Position numbers and translations under genes: made by a program. The notes beneath the pieces were generated by a model that was not told the DNA's origin, ran no database searches, and worked only from the letters and a program-made list of their open reading frames with translations. From the NCBI RefSeq assembly GCF_963422355.1, contig NC_085093.1:8196618-8260617 (forward strand): 64,000 nucleotides of DNA, given 5' to 3'. The DNA comes from Corticium candelabrum. Its lineage: Eukaryota; Porifera; Homoscleromorpha; Homosclerophorida; Plakinidae. Below, piece by piece: positions 31,452 through 44,023 of this stretch. How positions within the stretch are numbered: position 1 is the stretch's first letter; each line of letters starts with the position of its first letter.

Positions 31452-32791
31452 TTGGCGAGCGAAGCGAGCCTCTCTCTTGTCATGTCAATTGAGCTCGAGA
31501 TATATTATATTTATATATCTATATATTTATATATTTATATACGTACGTCAGCACTTGTCATATGGATTTAAGGCAAAACGGAAAGGCGGATCGACAAAAC
31601 GACGATGCCAGATGAATGCAATTTTGACTCCATAACATACGCGCTAAAATTGAAGCAAGGGACCCTTTTCGAGGGGTCGACTTAATTGTAATTTCTTGGC
31701 GAGAAGAGTAAAACGACTCTCGATTTTGCTCCCTTACGCGACTAAAGAGCAACGGAGACTGATACGTGACAAACGGGATGGAAAGGAAAAGCTAACAGAA
31801 GAGAAAATTATGTTTTTTTAGTTTCCGCGCGTTACTTTGACAGAAATTATTGTGACGCAAGCATTATCACGTGACTACGCGATCATTGTTACGTGAATAT
31901 CTTAGTAAACAAGTGAGACAATTGAATCGTGAACGAAAAATTGAAGACAACTAAAGTATTTTGCGTTTAATTATCCGATTCAGGCAATCAGTTATCCGAA
32001 TTGGGCGCTCAGTTATCCAGCTCAGGTATTCAGTTATCCGGCTCAGGTATTCAGTTATCCGATGTTTTGTCTTAGAAGTACTAAATTTATAGAAATAATT
32101 GTTTCAGTCTGATACGTAAAGTCAAAACTGCGCACATTTCTTTCATGACGTCTTTCTATGATGCTCACCCACGTTTCAGCTGAACAATAAATGATTGATT
32201 CAAGAAAGGTGGGAAGGCGAAGTAGTAAAATTCGAGCTCTTGATTAGCTAAAACCCGCTGCGACGCATGATGGACTGTTACATGCATGGTATCACGCAAG
32301 ACGCGCGATTTACAAAGTATGCGGATTACACCACAATCGACGGAGCAAGGCGTTGTTGTATGCTTCCTAGATATGTAGATTTAGTTCGCTCACAACAGCT
32401 TAGTTAGACCTCCATGGAAACGTGGGAAGCCAAGATTAGTGCAAAGGAAATTATCATACAACACACGCTAAAATTTCACGCTAAAGTCAAGATTAATTAC
32501 AAATTATTGAGTCTATACAGCTGATGAATGATGATATTTGAGCAGCTGTGCCCAACCGTAGACTATGTAAGTTATTTAGTTGCACAACAGCCGTAAGCAA
32601 CGGATAATTGAACGCTTGAATCGGTTAATTGAACACAAAATACTTTAGAAGAGCAACTGATAGTATGTTTCCTGAGTTCCCGCGTTTGTTTGACAAAAAC
32701 TATTGCTAAGTAACGCAACCATTGTTACGCGAATTGATAAAGACAAAACACCATCGCTCGCCAAACACAATGCTAACCGAGCATTTACTAG
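31452..32791 (+). mobile_element. HINE copy F3, complete (1,340 bp)
   Basis: Head 31452-31502, microsatellite to 31540, core, middle segment with an extra iteron (CTCAGGTATTCAGTTATCCG twice near 32020-32060), tail. Confidence 0.85.
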
Positions 32792-32809
32792 TATATATTT
32801 ATATATTTA

Positions 32810-34186
32810 TTGGCGATCGAAGCGAGCCTCTCTCTTGTCATGTCAATTGAGCTCGAGATATATTATATTTATATATCTATATATTTATATATTTATATAC
32901 GTACGTCAGCACTTGTCATATGGATTTACGGCAAAACGGAAAGGCGGATCGACAAAACGACGATGCCAGATGAATGCAATTTTGACTCCGTAACATATGC
33001 GCTAAAATTGAAGCAAGGGACCCTTTTCGAGGGGTCGACTTAATTGTAATTTCTTGGCGAGAAGAGTAAAACGACTCTCGATTTTGCTCCCTTACGCGAC
33101 TAAAGAGCAAAGGAGACTGGTACGTGACAAACGGGATGGAAAGGAAAAACTAACAGAAGAGAAAAGTCTGTTTTTAGTTTCCGCGCGTTACTTTGACAGA
33201 AATTATTGTGACGCAAGCATTATCACGTGACTACGCGACCATTGTTACGCGACTATCTTAGTAAACGAGTGAGACAATTGAAGCGTGAACAAAAAATTGA
33301 AGACAACTAAAGTATTTTGCGGTCAATTATCCGATTCAGGCAACTAGTTATCCGAATTGGGCGTTCAGTTATCCGACTCGGGCATTCAATTATCCGACTC
33401 AGGTATTCAATTATTCGATGTTTTGTCTTAGAAGTACTAAATTTATAGAAATAATTGTTTCAGTCTGATACGTAAAGTCAAAACTGCGCACATTTCTTTC
33501 ATGACGTCTTTCTATGATGCTCACTCACGTTTCAGCTAAACAATAAATAATTGATTCAAGAAAGGTGAGAAGGCGAAATAGTGAAATTCGAGCTCTTGAT
33601 TAGCTAAAAACCTGCTAAGACGCATGATCGACTGTTGCATGGTATCACGCAGGCGCGCGGTTTACAAAGTATGCGGATTACACTACGATTGACGGATCAA
33701 GGCGTTGTTGTAGGCTTCCTAGATATGTAGATTTAGTTCGCTCACAACAGCTTAGTTAGACTTCCGTGGAAACGTGGGACACCAAGATTAGTGCAAAGAA
33801 AATTATCGTACAACACAAGCTAAAAATTCACGCTAAAGTCAAAATTAATTACAAATCATTGCGTCTAGACAGCTGATGAATGATGATATTTGAGCAGCTG
33901 CCCAACCGCAGACTATGTAAGTTATTCAGTTTTCCATGATATTGCACAACAGCCGTAAGGAACGGATAATTGAACGTCTGAATCGGATAATTGAACGCCC
34001 AATTCGGATAATTGAACGCCAAATACTATAGAAGAGCAACTGAAAGTCTGTTTCCTTTAGTTCCTACGTTTGTTTGACAGAAACTATTGTTACGTAACGC
34101 AACCATTGTTACACAAATTATCACTGAATAGGTAAAGACAGAACACCATCGCTCGCCAAACACAATGCCAACCGAGCATTTACTAG
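32810..34186 (+). mobile_element. HINE copy F4, complete (1,377 bp)
   Basis: Head with the GATCGAAGC variant. Core very close to F3 over the first 650 bp. The tail has a mutated hairpin (GCCAACC for GCTAACC at 34168). Confidence 0.85.
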
Positions 34187-34194
34187 TATATTTA

Positions 34195-35637
34195 TTGGCG
34201 AGCGAAGCGAACCTCTCTCTTGTCATGTCAATTGAGCTCGAGATATATTATATTTATATATTTATCTATTTATATATTTATATATTTATATATTTATATA
34301 TTTATATATTTATATATTTATATATATACGTGCGTCAGCACTTGTCATATGGATTTACGGCAAAACAGAAAGACAAATCGACAAAACGACGATGCCAGAT
34401 GAATGCAATTTTGACTCCGTAACATATGCGCTAAAATTTGAAGCAAGGGACTCCTTTCGAGGGGTCGACTGAATTGTAATTTGTTGACGAGAAGAATCAA
34501 ACGACTCTCGATTTTGCTTCATTACGCGACTAGAGAGCAAAGAAGACTGATTCGTGACAAACGAAATGAAAAGGAAAAGCTAAAAGAAAAGAAAAGTCTG
34601 TTTTTGAGTTTTCGCGCGTTACTTTGATAGAATTATTGCTACGCAACCATTGTCACGTGACTATGCGATCATTGTTAAGCGACTATCTCAGTAAACGAGT
34701 GAGACGATTGAAGCGTAAACGAAGAGTTGAAGACAACTAGAGTATTTTGCGTTCAATTATCCGAACTCGCCCTTCAGTTACCCGATTCAGGCAATCAATT
34801 ATCCGAATTGGACGTTCAGTTATCCGACTCAGGCATTCAATTTTCTGACATTCAATTATCCGATGTCCTGTCCTAATTAGAAGTACCAAATATAAAAATA
34901 ATTGTTTTAGTCGCACATTTCTTTCATGACGTCTTTCTAGGATGCTCACTCGATTACGTTTCAGCTGAACAATAAATGATTGATTCAAGAAAGGTGGGAA
35001 GGCGAAGTAGTGAAATTCGAGCTCTTAATTAGCTAAAAGCCTGCTACGACGCATGATGGACTGTTGCATAGTATCACGCAGGACGCGTGGTTTACAAAGT
35101 ATGCCGGTTTAATTGCACCACGATGACGGAGTATTAGGTGTTGTTGTAGGCTTCCTAGATATGTAGATTTAGTTCGCTTCCAACAGCTTAGATAGACCTC
35201 CGCAGAAACGTGAGACACTAAGATTAGTGCAAACGAAATTATCCTACAACACACGATAAACATTCACGCTGGAGTCAAGATTAATCACAAATTATTGCGT
35301 CTATACAGCTGATGAATGATGATATTTGAGCAGCTGCCCAACCGCAGACTATGTAATTAAGTTATTCAGTTTTACATGCTATTGCACAACAGCCCTAGGC
35401 AACGGATAACTGAACGCCTGAATTGGATAATTAAACACCGAGTTTAGATAATTGAACAACGGATTCGGATAATTGAACGCAAAATACCAGAGAAGAGCAA
35501 CTGAAAGTCTATTTCCTGAGTTCCCGCGTTTGTTTGACAGAAACTACATTCCTACGTAACGCAACCATTGTTACGCGAATAGGTAAAGGCAGAACACCAT
35601 CGCTCGCCAAACCCAATGCTAAACGAGCATTTACTAG
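34195..35637 (+). mobile_element. HINE copy F5, complete (1,443 bp)
   Basis: A long microsatellite (34250-34327). The middle segment has CCGGTTTAATTGCACC at 35104, a variant shared with the last copy near 50212, so these two are close relatives. The tail hairpin has AAACG for AACCG. Confidence 0.85.
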
Positions 35638-35661
35638 TATATTTATGTATTTATATATTTA

Positions 35662-37219
35662 TTGGCGAGCGAAGCGAGCCTCTCTCTTGTCATGTCAATT
35701 GAGCTCGAGATATATTTTATTTATATATTTATATATATACGTACGTCAGCACTTGTCATATAGATTTACGGCAAAACAGAAAGACAAATCGACAAAACGA
35801 CGATGCCAGATGAATGCAATTTTGACTCCGTAACATATGCGCTAAAAATTGAAGCAAGGGATCCCTTTTGAGGGGTCGACTCAATTGTAATTTGTTGGCG
35901 AGAAGAGTCAAACGACTCTCGATTTTGCTCCATTACGCGACTAAAGAGCAAAGGAGACCGATTCGTGACAAGCGCAATGAAAAGAAAAAGCTAAAAGAAT
36001 AGAAAAGTCTGTTTTTTGAGTTTACGCGCGTTCCTTTGATAGAAATTATTGCTACGCAACCATTGTCACGTGACTACGTGACCATTGTTACGCGACTATC
36101 TTAGTAAACGAGTGACACGATTGAAGCGTGAACGAAAAATTGAAGACGATTATAGTATTTTGCGTTCAATTATCCGATTCAGGCAATCAATTATCCGATT
36201 TGGGCGTTCAGTTATCCGATTCGGGCATTCAATTATCCGACTCAGGTATTCAATTATCCGATGTTCTGTCTTAGAAGTACTAAAGTTATAGAAATAATTG
36301 TTTCAGACTGATACGTAAAGTCAAAACGGCGCACATTTCTTCCATGACGTCTTTTTATGATGCTCACTCACGTTTCAGCTGAACAATAAATGATTGATTC
36401 AAGAAAGGTGAGAAGGCGAAGTAGTGAAATTCGAGCTCTTGATTAGCTAAAAACCTGCTAAGACGCATGATGGACTGTTGCATGGTATCACGCAGGACGC
36501 GCGGTTTACAAAATATGCGAATTACACCACGATTGACGGGATCAAGGCGTTGTTGTAGGCTTCCTAGATATGTAGATTTAGTTCACTCACAACAGCTTAG
36601 TTAGACATCCGCTGAAACGTGGGACACCAAGATTAGTGCAAAAGAAATTATCGTACAACACTTACTAAATATTTACACTAAAGTCAAGATTAATTACAAA
36701 ATTATTGCGACTAGACAGCTGATGAATGATGATGTCTAAGCAGCTGCCCAACCGCAGACTGTGTAAGTTATTCAGTTTTCCATGATATTGCACAACAGCC
36801 CCTGGCAACGGGTAAATGAACGCCCAATTCGGATAATTGACCAACGGATTCGTATAACTGAACGCAAAATACTATAAAAGAGCAAGTAAAAGTCTACAAA
36901 TTATTGCGTCTATACAGCTGATGAATGACGATATTTGAGCAGCTGCCCAACCGCAGACTATGTAAGTTATTCAGTTTTCCATGATATTGCACAACAGCGG
37001 TAAGCAACGGATAATTGAACGCCTGAATAGGATAACTGAACACCGGATTCGGATAATTGAACCCAAAATACTATAGAAGAGCAACTGAAAGTCTGTTTCC
37101 TGAGTCAACGCGTTTGTTTGACAGAAACTATTGCTACGTAACGCAACCATTGTTACGCGAATAAGTAAAGACGGAACACCATCGCTCGCCAAACACAATG
37201 CTAACCGAGCATTTACTAG
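35662..37219 (+). mobile_element. HINE copy F6, complete (1,558 bp)
   Basis: The longest uninterrupted copy. The segment around AAATTATTGCGTCTATACAG to GTAAGTTATTCAG is present twice (36715-36790 and 36897-36975), an internal duplication also seen in the copies ending at 39994 and 45635. Confidence 0.85.
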
Positions 37220-39994
37220 TATATTTATATATTTATATATTTATATATATACGTACGTCAGCACATGGATTTACGGCAAAACAGAAAGACAAATCAACAA
37301 AACGACGATGCCAGATGAATGCAATTTTGGCTCCGTAACATATGCGCTAAAAATTGAAGCATGGGACCTCTTTTGAGGGGTCGACTCAATTGTAATTTCT
37401 TGGCGAGGAGAGTCAAACGACTCTCGATTTTGCTCCCTTACGCGACTAAAGAGAAAAGGAGACTGATTTGGGACAAACGGAATGAAAAAGAAAAGCTAAA
37501 AGAAGAGAAAAGTCTGTTTTTTGAGTTTCGGCGCGTTACTTTGATAGAAATTATTGCTACGCAACCATTGTCACGTGACTATACGATCATTGTTACGCGA
37601 CTATCTCAGTAAGCGAGTGAGACGACTGAAGCGTGAACGAAGAATTGAAGACAACTATAGTGTTTTGCGTTCAATTATCTGAACTCAGCGTTCAGTTACC
37701 CGATTCAGGCAATCAATTATCCGAATTGGGCGTTCAGTTATCCGATTCGGGCATTCAATTATCCGATGTTCTGTCCTAATTAGAAGTACCAAATATAGAA
37801 ATAACTAGTAAATGCTCGGTTAGCATTGTGTTTGGCGAGCGATGGTGTTCTGTCTTTACCAATTCGCGTAACAATGGTTGCGTTACGTAGCAATAGTTTC
37901 TGTCAAACAATCGCGGGAACTCAGGAAACAGACTTCAGTTGCTCTTCTAAAGTATTTTGTGTTCAATTATCCTATTCAGGCGTTCAATTATCCGTTGCTT
38001 ACGGCTGTTGTGCAACTAAATAACTTACATAGTCTACGGTTGGGCAGCTGCTCAAATATCATCATTCATCAGCTGTATAGACGCAATAATTTGTAATTAA
38101 TCTTGACTTTAGCGTGAATTTTTAGCGTGTGTTGTACGATAATTTCCTTTGCACTAATCTTGGTGTCCCACGTTTCCGCGGAGGTCTAACTAAGCTGTTG
38201 TGAGCGAACTAAATCTACATATCTAGGAAGCCTACAACAACGCCTTGCTCCGTCAATCGTGGTGTAATCCGCATACTTTGTAAATCGCGCGTCTTGCGTG
38301 ATACCATGCAACAGTCCATCATGCGTCGCAGCTGGTTTTTAGCTAATGAAGAGCTCGAATTTGACTACTTCACCTTCCCACCTTTCTTGAATCCATCATT
38401 TCTTGTTCAGCTGAAACGTGAGTGAGCATCATAGAAAGACGTCATGCAAGAAATGTGCGACTAAAATAATTATTTCTATATTTGGTACTTCTAATTAGGA
38501 CAGAACATCGGATAATTGAATGCCCGAATCGGATAACTGAACGCCCAATTCGAATCGGGTAACTGAACGCTGAGTTCAGATAATTGAACGCAAAACACTC
38601 TAGTTGTCTTCAATTCTTCGTTCACGCTTCAGTCGTCTCACTCGTTTACTGAGATAGTCGCGTAACAATGATCGCATAGTCACGTGACAATGGTTGCGTA
38701 GCAATAATTTCTATCAAAGTAACGCGCCGAAACTCAAAAAACAGACTTTTCTCTTCTTTTAGCTTTTCTTTTTCATTCCGTTTGTCCCAAATCAGTCTCC
38801 TTTTCTCTTTAGTCGCGTAAGGGAGCAAAATCGAGAGTCGTTTGACTCTCCTCGCCAAGAAATTACGATTGAGTCGACCCCTCAAAAGAGGTCCCATGCT
38901 TCAATTTTTAGCGCATATGTTACGGAGCCAAATTGCATTCATCTGGCATCGTCGTTTTGTTGATTTGTCTTTCTGTTTTGCCGTAAATCCATGTGCTGAC
39001 GTACGTATATATATAAATATATAAATATATAAATAAAATATATCTCGAGCTCAATTGACATGACAAGAGAGAGGCTCGCTTCGCTCGCCAATTATTTTAG
39101 TAGCACATTTCTTTCATGACGTCTTTCTATGATGCTCACTCACGTTTCAGCTGAACAATAAATGATTGATTCAAGAAAGGTGGGAAGGCAAAGTAGTGAA
39201 ATTCGAGCTCTTGATTAGCTAAAAATCAGCTGCGACGCATGATGGACTGTTGCACGGTATCACGCAAGACGCGCGATTTACAAAGTATGCGGATTACACC
39301 ACGATTGACGGAGCAAGACGTTGTTGTAGGCTTCCTAGATATGTAGATTTAGTTCGAGACCTCCGCTGAAACGTGGGACACCAAGATTAGTGCAAAAGAA
39401 ATTATCGTACAACACTTACTAAATATTTACACTAAAGTCAAGATTAATTACAAAATTATTGCGACTAGACAGCTGAGGAATGATGATGTCTAAGCAGCTG
39501 CCCAACCGCAGACTAGGTAAGTTATTCAGTTTTCCATGATATTGCACAACAGCCCCTGGCAACGGGTAAATGAACGTCCAATTCGGATAATTGACCAACG
39601 GATTCGTATAACTGAACGCAAAATACTATAAAAGAGCAAGTAAAAGTCTACAAATTATTGCGTCTATACAGCTGATGAATGATGATATTTGAGCAGCTGC
39701 CCAACCGCAGACTATGTAAGTTATTCAGTTTTCCATGATATTGCACAACAGCCGTAAGCAACGGATAATTGAACGCATGAATTGGATAATTGAACGCCTG
39801 AATAGGATAACTGAACACCGGATTCGGATAATTAAACGCAAAATACTATAGAAGAGCAACTGAAAGTCTGTTTCCTGAGTCAACGCGTTTGTTTGACAGA
39901 AACTATTGCTACGTAACGCAACCATTGTTACGCGAATAGGTAAAGACGGAACATCATCGCTCGCCAAACACAATGCTAACCGAGCATTTACTAG
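37220..39994 (+). mobile_element. HINE copy F7, headless, split by an inverted copy
   Basis: Follows the previous tail through only about 33 bp of microsatellite. The core runs to AAATATAGAAATAA at 37804, is interrupted by 37805-39091, and resumes TTATTTTAGTAGCAC at 39092. It carries the same internal duplication as F6. Confidence 0.85.
37805..39091 (-). mobile_element. HINE copy nested in a sister copy (1,287 bp, complete)
   Basis: Begins CTAGTAAATGCTCGG (its 3' end) and ends TTCGCTCGCCAA (its 5' end). The disrupted sequence AGAAATAATTATTTTAG is read uninterrupted in the other copies, so the exact limits are visible: insertion between A and T, no target duplication, no extra bases. This defines the family's termini. 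Confidence 0.9.
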
Positions 39995-41282
39995 TATTTA
40001 TATATTTATATATTTATATATTTATATATTTATATATATATATATACGTACGTCAGCACTTGTCATGCGGATTTACGGCAAAACAGAAAGACAAATCGAC
40101 AAAACGACGATGCCAGATGAATGCAATTTTGACTCCGTAACATATGCGCGAAAATTGAAGCATGGGACCTCTTTTGAGGGGTCGACTCAATTGTAATTTC
40201 TTGGCGAGGAGAGTCAAACGACTCTCGATTTTGCTCCCTTACGCGACTAAAGAGCAAAGAAGACTGATTTGTGACAAACGGAATGAAAAAGAAAAGCTAA
40301 AAGAAGAGAAAAGTCTGTTTTTTGAGTTTCCGCGCGTTACTTTGATAGAAATTATTGCTACGCAACCATTGTCACGTGACTATGCATCATTGTTACGCGA
40401 CTATCTCAGTAAACGAGTGAGACGACTGAAGCGTGAACGAAGAATTGAAGACAACTATAGCATTTTGTGCTCAATTATTCGAACTCGGCGTTCAGTTAAC
40501 CGATTCAGGCAAGCAATTATCCGAATTGGGCGTTCAGTTAACCGATTCGAGCATTCAATTATCCGATGTTCTGTCCTAATTAGAAGTACCAAATATAGAA
40601 ATAATTATTTTAGTAGCACATTTCTTTCATGACGTCTTTTGATGCTCACTCACGTTTCAGCTGAACAATAAATGATTGATTCAAGAAAGGTGGGAAGGTG
40701 AAGTAGTATAATTCGAGCTCTTGATTAGCTAAAAACCCACTACGACGCATGATGGACTGTTGCATGGTATCACGCAAGACGCGCGATTTACAAAGTATGC
40801 GAATTAAACCACGATTGACAGAGCAAGGCGTTGTTGTAGGCTTCCTAGATATGTAGATTTAGTTCGCTCCCAACAGCTTAGTTAGACCTCCGTGGAAAAG
40901 TGGGACACCAAGATTAGTGCAAAGAAAATTATCCTACAACACACGCTAAAAATTCACGCTAAAGTCAAGATTAATTACAAATTATTGCGTTTAGACAGCC
41001 GATGAATGATGATATTTGAGCAGCTGCCCAACCGCAGACTATGTAAGTTATTCAGTTTTACATGATATTGCAGAACAGCCCTAACTAAGCAACGGATAAT
41101 TGAACTCCTGAATAGGATAATTGAACGCAAAATACTTTAGAAGAGCAACTGAAAGTCTGTTTCCTGAGTTCCCGGTTTGCTTGACAGAACGTATTGCTAC
41201 GTAACGCAACCATTATTACGTGAATTGGTAAAGACAGAACACCATCGCTCGTCAAACACAATGCTAACCGAGCATTTACTAG
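39995..41282 (+). mobile_element. HINE copy F8, headless
   Basis: Previous tail, 50 bp of microsatellite, core at 40046, middle segment, tail. No TTGGCGAGCG head. Confidence 0.8.
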
Positions 41283-41286
41283 TTTA

Positions 41287-42628
41287 TTGGCGAGCGAAGC
41301 GAGCCTCTCTCTTGTCATGTCAATTGAGCTCGAGATATATTTTATTTATATATTTATATATTTATATATTTATATATTTATATATTTATATATTTATATG
41401 CGTACGTCAGCACTTGTCATATAGATTTACGGCAAAACGGAAAGACGGATCGACAAAACGACGATGCCAGATGAATGCAATTTTGACTTCTTAACATATG
41501 CGCTAAAAATTGAATAACGTGTCCCCTTTCGAGGGGTCGACTCAATTGTAATTTGTTGGCGAGAAGAGTCAAACGACTCTCGATTTTGCTCCCCTACGCG
41601 ACTAAAGAGCAAAGGAGACCGATTCGTGACAAACGGAATGAAAAAGAAAAGCTAAAAGAAGAGAAAAGTCTGTTTTTGAGTTTCCGCGCGTTACTTTGAT
41701 AGAAATTATTACTACGCAACCATTGTCACGTGACTATGCGATCATTGTTACGTAACTATCTCAGCTAATAAACGAGTGAGACGATTGAAGCGTGAACGAA
41801 GAATTGAAGACAACTATAGTATTTTACGTTCAAATATTCGAACTCAGCGTTTAGTTACCCGATTCGGCAAGCAATTATCCGAATTGAGCGTTCAGTTATC
41901 CGATTTGGGCATTCAATTATCCGATGTTCTGTCCTAATTAGAAGTACCAAATATAGAAATAATTATTTTAGTCGCACATTTCTTTCATGACGTCTTTCTA
42001 GGATGTTCACTCACGTTTCAGCTGAACAATAAATGATTGATTCAAGAAAGGTGGGAAGGCAAAGTAGTGAAATTCGAGCTCTTGATTAGCTAAAAACCCG
42101 CTGCGACGCATGATGGACTGTTGCATGGTATCACGCAAGACGCGCGATTTACAAAGTATGCGGATTACACCACGATTGACGGAGCAAGGCGTTGTTGTAG
42201 GCTTCCTAGATATGTAGATTTAGTTCGCTCACAACAGCACAGCTGGATATTCGTGGAAACGTGGGACAGCAAGATTAGTTCAAAGGAAATTATCGTACAA
42301 CACACGCTAAAAATTCACGCTAAAGTCAAGATTAATTACAAATTATTGCGACTAGACAGCTGATGAATGATGATATTTGAGCAGCTGCCCAACTGCAGAC
42401 TATGTAAGTTATTTAGTTGCACAACAGCCGTAAGCAACGGATAATTGAACGCCTGAATCGGATAATTGAACGCAAAATACTTTAGATGAGCAACTGATAG
42501 TATGTTTCCTGAGTTCCCGCGTTTGTTTGACAGAAACTATTGCGAAGTAACGCAATCATTGTTAGGCGAATTGGTATAGACAGAACACCATCGCTCGCCA
42601 AACACAATGCTAACCGAGCATTTACTAG
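41287..42628 (+). mobile_element. HINE copy F9, complete (1,342 bp)
   Basis: Only four bases separate it from the previous tail. Its middle segment runs about 41817-42481, with iterons at both ends, and holds an 80-codon open frame (42121-42363). Confidence 0.85.
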
Positions 42629-42670
42629 TGTACAGTCTTAACAAATAATTTATATACTAAAATATATTAA

Positions 42671-42724
42671 TTAGCGAGCGAAGCGAGCCTCTCTCTTGTC
42701 ATGTCAACTGAGCTCGAGATATAT
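42671..42724 (+). mobile_element. Orphan HINE head F10
   Basis: TTAGCGAGCGAAGCGAGCC to GAGCTCGAGATATA, followed at once by a second complete copy. The 42 bp before it (TGTACAGTCTTAAC and on) are not microsatellite. Confidence 0.75.
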
Positions 42725-42726
42725 TA

Positions 42727-44015
42727 TTGGCGAGCGAAGCGAGCCTCTCTCTTGTCATGTCAATTGAGCTCGAGATATATTATATTTATATATTTATATA
42801 TTTATATATATATACGTACGTCAGCACTTGTCATATGGATTTACGGCAAAACGGAAAGATGGATCGACAAAACGACGATGCCAGATGAATGTAATTTTGA
42901 CTCCGTAACATATGCGCTAAAAATTGAAGCAAGGGACCCCTTTCGAGAGGTCGACTCAATTGTAATTTGTTGGCGATAAGAGTCAAATGACTCTCGATTT
43001 TGCTCCCGTACGCGACTAAAGAGCAAAGGAGACTGATTCGCGACAAACGGAATGAAAAGGAAAAGCTAAAAGAAGAGAAAAGTCTGTTTTTTGAGTTTTC
43101 GCGCGTTACTTTGATAGAAATTATTACTACGCAACCATTATCACGTGACTACGCGACCATTGTTACGCGACTATCTCAGTAAACGAGTGAGACGATTGAA
43201 GCGTGAACGAAGAATTGAAGACAACTATAGTGTTTTGCGTTCAAATATTCGAACTCAGCGTTCAGTTACCCGATTCAGGCAAGCAATTATCCGAATTGAG
43301 CGTTCAGCTATCCGATTTGGGCATTCAATTATCCGATGTTCTGTCCTAATTAGAAGTAAGAAATATAGAAATAATTATTTTAGTCGCACATTTCTTTCAT
43401 GACGTCTTTCTATGATGCTCACCCACGTTTCAGCTGAACAATAAATGATTGATTCAAGAAAGGTGGGAAGGCGATGTATTGAAATTCGAGCTCTTGATTA
43501 GCTAAATACCCGCTGCGACGCATGATGGACTGTTGCATGCATGCTAGCACGCAAGACGCGCGATTTACAAAGTATGCGGATTACACCACGATTGGCGGAG
43601 CAAGGCGTTGTTGTAGGCTTTCTAGATATGTAGATTTAGTTCGCTTACAACAGCTTAGTTAGACCTCCGTGAAAACGTGGGACACCAAGATTAATGCAAA
43701 AGAAATTATCCTACAACACACGCTAAAAATTCACGCTAAAGTCAAGATTAATTACAAATTATTGCGTCTAGACAGCTGATGAATTTGAGCAGCTTCCCAA
43801 CCGCAGACTATGTAAGTTATTTAGTTGCACAACAGCCGTAAGCAACGGATAATTGAACGCAAAATACTTTAGAAGAGCAATTGAAAGTCTGTTTCCTGAG
43901 TTCCCGCGTTTGTTTGACAGAAACTATTGCTAAGTAACGCAACCATTGTTACGCGAATTGGTTAAGACAGAACACCATCGCTCGCCAAACACAATGCTAA
44001 CCGAGCATTTACTAG
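42727..44015 (+). mobile_element. HINE copy F11, complete (1,289 bp)
   Basis: Head, short microsatellite, core, middle segment with only one iteron left at its right end (near 43845-43868), intact tail. Confidence 0.85.
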
Positions 44016-44023
44016 TATATTTA

